Origin: Lewinellaceae bacterium
GTDB taxonomy: Bacteria; Bacteroidota; Bacteroidia; Chitinophagales; Saprospiraceae
Assembly (NCBI GenBank): GCA_020636045.1
Contig: JACJYP010000005.1
Span: 62,001 to 126,000 of the forward strand
Direction of reading: 5' to 3'
DNA length: 64,000 nucleotides
The translations under genes were made by a program, and so were the position numbers. Below the pieces are notes generated by a model. That model made no database searches. It worked only from the letters and a program-made list of their open reading frames with translations, and was not told the DNA's origin. Below, in pieces: positions 1 through 7,640 of the stretch (its first letter is position 1; each line of letters opens with the position of its first letter).

Positions 1-101
1 TCGGGATACTGGTCACCTTTTGGGGCATTGCCATACTGTTGTGGTATGGTTACCAAAATCTGGCGCCCGATGAACGCATAACGGCGCTAGACAGGAGTTA
101 A
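1..101 (+). CDS. C-terminal end of a membrane protein (partial)
   Basis: One reading frame, entered at base 3, is open from the window edge to a TAA at 99-101. It encodes one hydrophobic segment (ILVTFWGIAILLWYGY) followed by a short polar tail ending in LDRS. This looks like the last transmembrane helix and cytoplasmic end of an integral membrane protein. It lies 61 bases before pstB on the same strand, so a phosphate-transport permease is possible, but the tail does not let me identify the family. Confidence 0.5.
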   Translation, partial: GILVTFWGIAILLWYGYQNLAPDERITALDRS

Positions 102-162
102 CGCAAACTTCACATCTTTTTATGGGAGAAAAAGTGGCGATCGGCTCAATTTTCAGGCATTT

Positions 163-921
163 ATGGACCATTCCAAGATCGACATACAACACCTGAATCT
201 CTTTTTTGCCGACAAACAGGTGCTGAAAAACATCTCATTGCGTATTCCTGCCGGCAAGATCACAGCACTGATCGGCCCTTCCGGTTGCGGGAAGAGCACC
301 TTGCTCCGGTCCCTGAATCGTATGCACGATCTGTCTCCGCAGGCCCGTCTGACAGGTAAAGTAATGCTGGACAACGTCAATATCCTGCATGGAAACACAA
401 ATGTGGTGAACCTGCGCAGGAAAGTGGGGATGGTATTTCAAAAACCCAACCCCTTCCCGAAATCAATATTCGATAATATTGCTTACGGATTGAAAATAAA
501 CGACTTATGTAGCAAGCAGGAGTTGCCGGAGCGGGTAGAAAGCAGTTTGCGCGACAGTTTTTTGTGGGAAGAGGTTAAAGATGATCTGGACAAATCGGCG
601 CTCGAACTAAGCGGAGGGCAGCAGCAACGCCTTTGCATCGCACGCGCCATCGCCGTAGCGCCTGAAGTGATCCTGATGGACGAACCCTGCTCGGCCCTGG
701 ATCCGATCTCAACCGCGAAGGTGGAAGAATTGATGCTGCGTTTGAGGGAAAAATATACCCTCCTGATCGTTACCCACAATATGCAACAGGCGCAGCGCGT
801 AGCTGATTATACGGCGTTTATGTATCTCGGAGAATTAATAGAATTTGGAGAAACAGAGCAGGTTTTCGGTGCTCCCGGCCAGGAACTCACGCGCAACTAC
901 GTGGAAGGGCATTTCGGCTGA
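163..921 (+). CDS. pstB: PstB, phosphate ABC transporter ATPase
   Basis: 252-aa ATPase of the high-affinity phosphate importer, acting on the cytoplasmic face of PstCA. Walker A GPSGCGKST is at residues 38-46, the Q-loop VFQKPNPFP at 91-99, the ABC signature LSGGQQQR at 149-156, Walker B VILMDEP at 169-175 and the H-loop histidine near 205. The FQxPNPFPxSI stretch and the insertion after it are characteristic of PstB rather than other ABC ATPases, and the length is normal. It follows the tail of a membrane protein on the same strand. No phoU follows: the next gene is on the opposite strand. Start ATG is the only good one before the ABC domain. Confidence 0.95.
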   Translation: MDHSKIDIQHLNLFFADKQVLKNISLRIPAGKITALIGPSGCGKSTLLRSLNRMHDLSPQARLTGKVMLDNVNILHGNTNVVNLRRKVGMVFQKPNPFPKSIFDNIAYGLKINDLCSKQELPERVESSLRDSFLWEEVKDDLDKSALELSGGQQQRLCIARAIAVAPEVILMDEPCSALDPISTAKVEELMLRLREKYTLLIVTHNMQQAQRVADYTAFMYLGELIEFGETEQVFGAPGQELTRNYVEGHFG

Positions 922-970
922 TGCAATTGTCATGCGCATTCTGAACATACTTTGCTATGCCGCCAGTTCG

Positions 971-1006
971 AAAAATAAAAAAGGCGAAGGGACAACTCCC
1001 CTCGCC
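971..1006 (-). terminator. Intrinsic terminator of the small charged-protein gene
   Basis: A GC-rich stem (GGCGA/TCGCC and GGG/CCC around one mismatch) at 983-1006 is followed, reading the minus strand, by a T-rich tract (TTTTTTATTTTT). It lies just downstream of the minus-strand gene ending at 1030. Confidence 0.7.
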
Positions 1007-1029
1007 AATGCTTATATGTCGTATTGCTT

Positions 1030-1176
1030 TTATTCTTCTTCTTCTATTTCATATCCTTTCAGGCGGTATTTGGATTTTTCAATAGGTTTGAGTTTTTTCT
1101 TTTTGTGATCTTGCGTAGCAAAGTCACGTTCGTCCGAGCGGCGATGATCTTTTTTGATCTTTTCCCAATGTTTCAT
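1030..1176 (-). CDS. Small highly charged protein of unknown function
   Basis: A 48-aa reading frame, MKHWEKIKKDHRR at the start and KGYEIEEEE at the end, with basic residues in the first three quarters and an acidic tail. No hydrophobic segment or Cys motif is present. It has the hallmarks of a real gene: a promoter-like TTG-N19-TATTTTTG on the same strand about 145 bases upstream, and an intrinsic terminator directly after the stop. An AGGAGG lies about 23 bases before the ATG, rather far for a ribosome site. Function unknown; a nucleic-acid or ribosome-associated role would fit the composition but is a guess. Confidence 0.65.
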   Translation of the reverse strand: MKHWEKIKKDHRRSDERDFATQDHKKKKLKPIEKSKYRLKGYEIEEEE

Positions 1177-1327
1177 GGCAAAAGTGATGTTGGTTTGATC
1201 CTCCTGTTATTTCCCGGATCAACGGGGAAGGTTTTGCAGGAGGGAAAGTGAGAGAATGTGTTTGACAATGTTCTGCAAACGCCGGCCTTTGTACATGAAA
1301 CTGGCGGAAACGCCTGCATCTCAAGTA

Positions 1328-1357
1328 CAAAAATAAACCCAAACCTCAAATAGTCAA
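1328..1357 (-). promoter_or_regulatory. Bacteroidota-type promoter for the small charged protein
   Basis: On the minus strand a TTG (1355-1357) is followed after exactly 19 bases by TATTTTTG (1328-1335), matching the TTG-N19-TAnnTTTG consensus. A transcript from here would have a leader of roughly 145 nt before the ATG at 1176, containing a possible 25-codon frame starting MYKGRRLQN. Confidence 0.6.
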
Positions 1358-1416
1358 GAGATCGTGCCGTTAAATTTTTTAATCGGATACAGTTTTGGCG
1401 GGAAAAATGCAAACGC

Positions 1417-2409
1417 CTAACCTTCCACCACCTCACTTTTTACTTCTGTTTCGGGCTGTTTTTTCAGCAGTGAAACCGCGATGCCTGCCAGCAGCATGAC
1501 GCCGATCACACCGAGCGACCAGCCGATCGGGATGTGCGTTTTCAGCGGGATCAGGATCATTTTGACCCCGATAAAGAACAGAATGGCGATCAGGCTGTAG
1601 CGCAGGTGTTCGAAACGGTCGAGTACGTTGGCCAGCACAAAATACAGCGAGCGCAGACCCAGAATAGCGAATATATTGGAGGAAAAAACGAGGAAAGGGT
1701 CGGTTGTAATAGAAAAAACGGCCGGTACCGAATCGAAAGCGAACAAGATGTCGGTCGTTTCGATGACCATCAGCGCTACGAACATGGGTGTTACCGCGCG
1801 TCTGCCTTGCTCGATCGTGAAGAAGTGGCCGTGGTCGTAGTTGTTGCTCACGGGGTAAAAGCGCCGGATCAGCCGGACCACGGAGCGTTTGTCGATGTTA
1901 TCGTCTTCCGCACCCGGGTTCAGCATTTTGTACGCGGAATACAGCAACAGTCCGCCGAAAATGTAAAACAGCCAGCTGAACTGATGCACCAGAGCGATAC
2001 CCAGCCCGATCAGGATACCGCGAAAAACCAATACTCCCAGGATGCCCCAGAACAGGATGCGGTGCTGGTATTTTTTGGGAACGCGGAACTGGCTGAACAC
2101 CAGCGCCATGACAAACAGGTTATCGATACTGAGCGACTCTTCCAGCAAGTACCCTGTGAAGAATTTTAGCGCAGCAACGCGCCCGCCCATTGGCTCGTGG
2201 GTGTAAGTCCCCAGACCCAGCCACTGGTTTTCATAGGCGAAATAGATGAACAGGTTGAAGCCCATTGCCAGCAAAACCCAGCCGATGGTGCTCAATATGG
2301 CTTCCTTTGCACTTGGAACATGTGCCCGCTGGTTGAACACGCCCAGATCGATGGCCATCAGGGCCATTACGAGGGCTATGAATGAAATCCATACAACGGG
2401 GCTGATCAT
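1417..2409 (-). CDS. TerC/Alx-family integral membrane protein
   Basis: 330-aa polytopic membrane protein of the TerC (Alx-like) family. Family hallmarks are the acidic membrane motifs LEESLSIDNLFV near residues 89-100 and TDILFAFDSVPAVFSIT in the second half, which carry the paired aspartates typical of TerC. About nine hydrophobic segments are visible, with a charged loop in the middle and a polar C-terminus. TerC proteins are linked to tellurite resistance, Mn export and metalation of exported proteins. It is transcribed away from the secreted protease at 2618. A second, shorter TerC paralogue lies at 43204 in this window. Confidence 0.9.
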   Translation of the reverse strand: MISPVVWISFIALVMALMAIDLGVFNQRAHVPSAKEAILSTIGWVLLAMGFNLFIYFAYENQWLGLGTYTHEPMGGRVAALKFFTGYLLEESLSIDNLFVMALVFSQFRVPKKYQHRILFWGILGVLVFRGILIGLGIALVHQFSWLFYIFGGLLLYSAYKMLNPGAEDDNIDKRSVVRLIRRFYPVSNNYDHGHFFTIEQGRRAVTPMFVALMVIETTDILFAFDSVPAVFSITTDPFLVFSSNIFAILGLRSLYFVLANVLDRFEHLRYSLIAILFFIGVKMILIPLKTHIPIGWSLGVIGVMLLAGIAVSLLKKQPETEVKSEVVEG

Positions 2410-2617
2410 GAAGCGCGGTGATAAATGGTTTGGCGGATTCTGGCAATTTGGCGTTGATGAGCCGACAAAATTCGCTATTTATATGAACAATGATACATTT
2501 GGCACAAAAGCGGCTACAAAGAACATTCACGCGGGCAATAGGTTGCTAGGGCAACCACGGATGCTCCCCGTTCATCTACCGACTAATCTTTTTTTTAGAT
2601 CAACCGCCATCTCAAAA

Positions 2618-5600
2618 ATGAACTCCTGCTACGCCCTTGCGCTCGTCATGGCATGCGCCCGGATCGCTTTCGGCCAGACAACCGACCCCGCCGCCTGTTT
2701 TCAATCCGGCCCGGTATTTTTTTCTGCAAATTTTGATTCCCTGAATATTTATGGGGCTCCCGATCCCGGAGAGATCGTGAACGACTACTATTTCCGATAT
2801 CTGCAATGCGCAACGATCCCCAATGCCCGTACTCGCAGTGAACTGGAGCAAAAAGGACTCCAATTTTTGTCATACCTGCCAGAAAAGATCTATCTGATCG
2901 CGATCCCTTTCGATTTTGATCTGGCCAGCCTGTCCGCATTACAACCAAAAAGCCTTGTACAGATACAGCCCGATTGGAAAATCGCCTCCAGCCTGCAGGA
3001 ACTGCCTTACGGCGACTGGGCGGTACACGGCGATCGGGTTGATGTTGATGTCCAGGTGTACCCTGTGCTGAGCATCGGGCAGGGCGCGGCGCGTTGCCGC
3101 GCGTTCGGGTGTACCGTGTTGAAAGAAGGAAATCAAAACGGCTTTTTGAAGATCAGGCTGCGCCAGAGCGAAGTACAACGCCTCGCAGCAGAACCCTGGG
3201 TGCAGTATCTCGAACTGGCTCCGGAGCCCGACGTGCCCGACGATACACGCAGCAGATCGATGATCCGCGCCAACATGCTCGACAGCGAGCACCCGCAGGG
3301 GCTGAAATACAACGGCGAGGGGGTGCGCGTGCTGGTACGCGACGACGGTCCGATCGGGCCTCATATCGATTTTGCGGGACGCCTGAACAATCAGCCCGAC
3401 CTCGACGACAATGGTATCCACGGCGACGGGGTCGCGGGTGTAATGGCCGGCGCCGGCAATATCGACCCCACTGCAAAAGGAATGGCGCCCGGGGCCACGG
3501 TATATTCAGTGCGTTATACGGCCGATTTTCAGGACCAGACCCTGGCCTTGCATACCGACCAGAATATTACCATCACCAATACATCCTATTCAAGCGGTTG
3601 TAACGCGGGCTACACCCTGGCTGCGCAGACGGTGGATCAGCAATTGTACAATCATCCGACACTGATGCACGTCTTCTCGGCGGGCAATTCAAATGGCGCC
3701 ATCAACTGCACGAGTTACGGCGCCGGGAATCAGTGGGGAAATATTACGGGTGGCCATAAAATGGCAAAAAACGCAATTGTGGCGGCCAATACAGGCCCTG
3801 ATGGAACCATTATCGGCAGCTCCAGTCGCGGCCCGGCAACCGACGGCCGCCTGAAACCGGATATCGCTTCGCACGGCACCGATCAGGAAACCACCGACGA
3901 CAACAACGGGTATTACGTCTTTGGCGGCACTTCCGCCGCTGCTCCGGGCATCGCGGGATTGCTGGCGCAACTCACGCATGCATACAAGTCTCTAAATAAC
4001 GGACAACAACCTGAAGCCGCTCTTCTGAAAGCAGCAATGCTGAATACGGCGAACGACCTCGGAAATACAGGCCCCGATTTCAAGTACGGCTGGGGGCACG
4101 CCAATGCATGGCGCGCCCTGCAACTGTTTCAGCAAAACCGGTGGATGAACGGAAGCGCAGACCAGGGCGGGCAATTCAATGCAGGCATTCAGGTGCCGTC
4201 GGGTATGCGACAGGCGCGCATCATGATCTGCTGGACCGATCCGCCCGCTGCCGCCAATGTATCGCGGGCACTGGTAAATGACCTCGACCTGAAGGTGCAG
4301 GGACCCGACGGCACGATATACCTGCCCTGGAAACTGAACTCCGCCCCGAATGCCGTTACACTCGATCAGCCTGCCGGTAAAGGCCGCGATTCGCTCAATA
4401 ATGTCGAACAAGTCGTCATCAATGATCCGCAGGAGGGTGCATATACCGTTCTGGTAGACGGCACGGAAGTGCCGTTTGGTCCGCAATCATTTTTCCTGGT
4501 GTGGACATTCCTGGACGATGAGGCGCGGCTTACCTACCCCGCAGGAGGCGAGGGTTTTGTGCCGGGAGAAGTAGAGCGCCTGCGCTGGGATGCCTTTGGC
4601 AACCAGGGCATCTTTTCCCTGCGCTACTCCATTGATGACGGGTTCAGTTGGCAGCAGATCGCCGATGTGGCCGGCGACCTGCGTAATTTTGACTGGAAAA
4701 TTCCCGAAGTGGTCAGCGGAAGGGTAAGGCTGATGATCCAGCGCGGTTTTTCCAGCCACGTGACCGAACTGCCGCTGAGCATCGTACCGGTACCCGATCT
4801 GCTGCAGGTAGAGCAGGTTTGCCCCAACAGCATGACGATCAGCTGGATGCCCGTGAAAGATACCCTGCCCAGCGATGTGTACCTGCTTGGTAACAAGTAT
4901 ATGCAGATCGTTGGGACCGCGGCCGGTAACACCTATACCTTTCCCATTCAGAATGGCGGCACTGAAAAATGGGTGTCCGTACGTGCGCGTAACGGGAACG
5001 GAATGGCCGGCCGGCGCGCATGGGCCCTGCGCTGGCCCGGCGAACTCAAAAACTGCATCCAGCCCGATGACCTCGCCTTGCGGGTGCTGAACAGCCCCGA
5101 AGCCGGACCGAAATACCGTTGCGGTGCGTTTACAATTCCCGTGAGTGTACAGGTCAAAAACGAAGGCACAAACCCGGTAAGCGGCGCCGTATTGAACTAT
5201 CAGGTTGGCAACCAGCAGCCTGTGTCCGAAATCCTCCCGGCCCTTTCACCAGGTAATACGATCCCTTTTACCTTCCAGACCCCCATCTCTGTGACCCAAA
5301 ACGGGCAAATAGATTTAAAGATATGGTCGACGTACGCCCCGGAAGATGCGCCGTTCAACGATACCTTGCGCCGCACTTTTCAGGTAGTGGCGCAACCCGA
5401 AAACACATATTTTACGGAAGACTTCGAGGATGTGGTGTTTCCACCGTTCGGTTGGGTTGCGGGCAGTAATGACGGGAGTTACTCGTGGGCCAAAACCACC
5501 CCGACGCTCACCGGCGCCGACGGAATGCCTACGCGGTCAACGGTTTACTATTACTATTACAATGCGATCAAAGAAGGTTTTATCGACGTGTTTCCGGTTG

Positions 5601-6703
5601 ATCTGGCCGGTATTTCACAGCCAGGTCTCAGCTTCCAGATCGCCCACCCTAAAGGGGACAGTGCTGTAGCGAACCTGCGGGTGGAAGTGTACCCGGCTTG
5701 CGATCCTGCAGCCACACCCGTCGTGATCTGGCAAAAAACCGACCCCGCCCTGGCGACGATACCCGGTGTAAACGGCCCTTTATATGCACCTTCGAATTCG
5801 GAAGACTGGCGTACGGAGGCCGTCAGCCTCAGCCAGTTCAGCGGGCAAAAGATCAAGATCCGCTTTGTCGCTTCCAACAGCAAATTTGCGGTACCAGGCA
5901 ATAATATTTATCTCGATAACATCGGGATCGTACAGTATAACGTTACGACGCCTGTAGCGCAGTTCGAGAGTATGCCCGATTCGATCTGCCTTTCGGATGA
6001 AGTAAGTTATGAGGCTTCTTTGACCGGCGGTGATTTTACAAATTACGAATGGTTTTTCGGCATCACGGCCCAACCCGCCTCGGCGTCGGGACAGGGGCCG
6101 CATGCAGTGAAATTTCTAACGGCGGGAAATAAGCAGGTGCATCTGGTGGTATCCAATACGATCGGCTCGGATACCATCGTAAAACAGACGGTGGTTTGGG
6201 GCAAGCCAGTGCCTGAGTTTTCGGCACAAACGGACAGTCTGACCGCCATTTTTCAAAATAACAGTCAGCAAGCCAAGGCTTATAGTTGGGAATTCGGCGA
6301 CGGAAACGGAAGCAGCGATAAAAATCCCGTGCATACCTACGCAGAAGCGGGTGACTATTCTGTCAAACTGACCGCTACCAGCGAATGCGGCACGACGTCC
6401 AAGATGCAACTGCTGTCGCTCAGCACGGATGTGCAGGATGTTCTACACAACACAACGGACGTCCGGATCGTCCCCAATCCGAACAGCGGGCAATTCGACC
6501 TGGTCGTACGAGGTATAAGCGCCGGCAATATCGCCCTGCGAATGTGGGACAGCCGCGGCAGGATGATCAGATCGGAAGAGCGGCGCATACTATCCGATGA
6601 CGAAATGCTGCCCTGTGTATACGCCGATCTTCCTGCAGGGGTGTATCACCTGCAGCTGCTGGGCGCTTCACTGAATCGTATGTTGCGCGTCGTGATAGAG
6701 TAG
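2618..6703 (+). CDS. Secreted subtilisin-like (S8) protease with PKD-type repeats and T9SS sorting domain
   Basis: 1361-aa exported protease. The ATG at 2618 is chosen because it begins a signal peptide (MNSCYALALVMACARIAFGQ); the same frame is open further upstream, but the extension is not signal-like. The S8 triad is visible: Asp in RDDGPIGPHID (residues 242/243), His in HGDGVAGVMAG (268), Ser in GGTSAAAP (439). Beta-sandwich modules follow, including two PKD-like domains at roughly 1110-1270 (EFGDGNGSSDKNPVHTY). The last 80 residues (from VRIVPNPNSGQF to the C-terminus) are a type A T9SS sorting domain, so the protein is expected to cross the outer membrane by T9SS and be surface-bound or released. 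Confidence 0.92.
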   Translation: MNSCYALALVMACARIAFGQTTDPAACFQSGPVFFSANFDSLNIYGAPDPGEIVNDYYFRYLQCATIPNARTRSELEQKGLQFLSYLPEKIYLIAIPFDFDLASLSALQPKSLVQIQPDWKIASSLQELPYGDWAVHGDRVDVDVQVYPVLSIGQGAARCRAFGCTVLKEGNQNGFLKIRLRQSEVQRLAAEPWVQYLELAPEPDVPDDTRSRSMIRANMLDSEHPQGLKYNGEGVRVLVRDDGPIGPHIDFAGRLNNQPDLDDNGIHGDGVAGVMAGAGNIDPTAKGMAPGATVYSVRYTADFQDQTLALHTDQNITITNTSYSSGCNAGYTLAAQTVDQQLYNHPTLMHVFSAGNSNGAINCTSYGAGNQWGNITGGHKMAKNAIVAANTGPDGTIIGSSSRGPATDGRLKPDIASHGTDQETTDDNNGYYVFGGTSAAAPGIAGLLAQLTHAYKSLNNGQQPEAALLKAAMLNTANDLGNTGPDFKYGWGHANAWRALQLFQQNRWMNGSADQGGQFNAGIQVPSGMRQARIMICWTDPPAAANVSRALVNDLDLKVQGPDGTIYLPWKLNSAPNAVTLDQPAGKGRDSLNNVEQVVINDPQEGAYTVLVDGTEVPFGPQSFFLVWTFLDDEARLTYPAGGEGFVPGEVERLRWDAFGNQGIFSLRYSIDDGFSWQQIADVAGDLRNFDWKIPEVVSGRVRLMIQRGFSSHVTELPLSIVPVPDLLQVEQVCPNSMTISWMPVKDTLPSDVYLLGNKYMQIVGTAAGNTYTFPIQNGGTEKWVSVRARNGNGMAGRRAWALRWPGELKNCIQPDDLALRVLNSPEAGPKYRCGAFTIPVSVQVKNEGTNPVSGAVLNYQVGNQQPVSEILPALSPGNTIPFTFQTPISVTQNGQIDLKIWSTYAPEDAPFNDTLRRTFQVVAQPENTYFTEDFEDVVFPPFGWVAGSNDGSYSWAKTTPTLTGADGMPTRSTVYYYYYNAIKEGFIDVFPVDLAGISQPGLSFQIAHPKGDSAVANLRVEVYPACDPAATPVVIWQKTDPALATIPGVNGPLYAPSNSEDWRTEAVSLSQFSGQKIKIRFVASNSKFAVPGNNIYLDNIGIVQYNVTTPVAQFESMPDSICLSDEVSYEASLTGGDFTNYEWFFGITAQPASASGQGPHAVKFLTAGNKQVHLVVSNTIGSDTIVKQTVVWGKPVPEFSAQTDSLTAIFQNNSQQAKAYSWEFGDGNGSSDKNPVHTYAEAGDYSVKLTATSECGTTSKMQLLSLSTDVQDVLHNTTDVRIVPNPNSGQFDLVVRGISAGNIALRMWDSRGRMIRSEERRILSDDEMLPCVYADLPAGVYHLQLLGASLNRMLRVVIE

Positions 6704-6710
6704 GGGGGGC

Positions 6711-7388
6711 TCAGAGCCGCAGGTCTTCCACCCTGACACCCGGATATTTTTTGGTGTCGAAGCTGAAATGATCGGCGGCGAAAGTTTTGTTCGGCGTCAG
6801 TTTATCGATGAAAAAGGTATAGCGGGAACCGTCTTTGGCAAACGCAGTTACCTGTTTGATCGCGACGCCCTTTTCATCGATGCTGAGCCTGATCTTGGAG
6901 TATTCCGAACTTTTGTCGACCGGCTTGAATTCGATCTGGGTGACGGGTTTTCCCTTTTCCATGGTTTTGTCGGTAATGGCGTACAGGTAATCGCCCTTCT
7001 GGTAGCGTTTCAGCAGGTCCCTTGGCGTCAGGAATCCGCTTTCGCTGTCCGCCGGGTCGGCATCGTTGATCTGGACCTCGTTGTTCTTTTTCAGGTATAC
7101 CCAGGTCGTTTTGGCATCGCTGACGATCACCTGTTGTTCCATATCGAGGCGAAACTTTTGCCCCGACTGGGCGATGGTGCCTTTCTGGGTGTCTTTGTCC
7201 TGCCCCGGCACTTCAATTGCCAGCGAGAAGTTCAGTTCCAGGGTTTTATAAGCCTCGTATTTTTTGCGGACCTTGTCGAGCACTTTTCGGGCCTCGGGAT
7301 CGCTTTCCTCTTTGGCGGCTGCTTTGGGCTGAGCCTGAAGTGCATTCAGACACGCGATCGCGAACAGGGCTAACAGTAGTTTTTTCAT
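6711..7388 (-). CDS. LolA-like outer-membrane lipoprotein carrier protein
   Basis: 225-aa periplasmic protein with signal peptide MKKLLLALFAIACLNALQAQ; the ATG at 7388 is preferred over one 12 codons upstream because it gives a clean signal. The mature part starts with a DPEARKVLDKVRKKYEAY helix, followed by alternating beta strands, including GQKFRLDMEQQ and a C-terminal EDLRL, as in the LolA/LolB half-barrel. Family members shuttle lipoproteins from the inner membrane to the outer membrane. It runs convergently into the S8 protease gene with 7 bases between the stops. Confidence 0.8.
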   Translation of the reverse strand: MKKLLLALFAIACLNALQAQPKAAAKEESDPEARKVLDKVRKKYEAYKTLELNFSLAIEVPGQDKDTQKGTIAQSGQKFRLDMEQQVIVSDAKTTWVYLKKNNEVQINDADPADSESGFLTPRDLLKRYQKGDYLYAITDKTMEKGKPVTQIEFKPVDKSSEYSKIRLSIDEKGVAIKQVTAFAKDGSRYTFFIDKLTPNKTFAADHFSFDTKKYPGVRVEDLRL

Positions 7389-7598
7389 CGTTTGTCGTGT
7401 TCTTTTGCACAAAGAAACGGACATTCAGGGCTTCAAGTTGCAGAAGCGATGGTTAAAGAATACTAAAAGCAGGATGGCCGGGTTTCCCTGTGTACGACGG
7501 ATTTTGCACAACTTTTTACTGTAAAATGCGGTTTTAACTCCTTAAGTCGGACATAATCGCCTTATGCTAAATACAGTGCCGACACTCCGATAAACACT

Positions 7599-7640
7599 AT
7601 GACTAACGACTCAAAACTGCACGAAGTGCTGTTTATATGA
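7599..7640 (+). CDS. Short upstream ORF overlapping the rnr start
   Basis: A 13-codon frame, MTNDSKLHEVLFI, whose TGA (7638-7640) overlaps the rnr ATG (7637) as ATGA. An even shorter 9-codon frame (7564-7593) precedes it. The arrangement would allow translational coupling of rnr. It may be chance; no product is claimed. Confidence 0.25.
   Translation: MTNDSKLHEVLFI

Noticed and set aside
2246..2617. N-terminal extension of the S8 protease frame back to 2246
   Set aside because: The extension overlaps the TerC gene and lacks a signal peptide, whereas ATG 2618 starts one directly.
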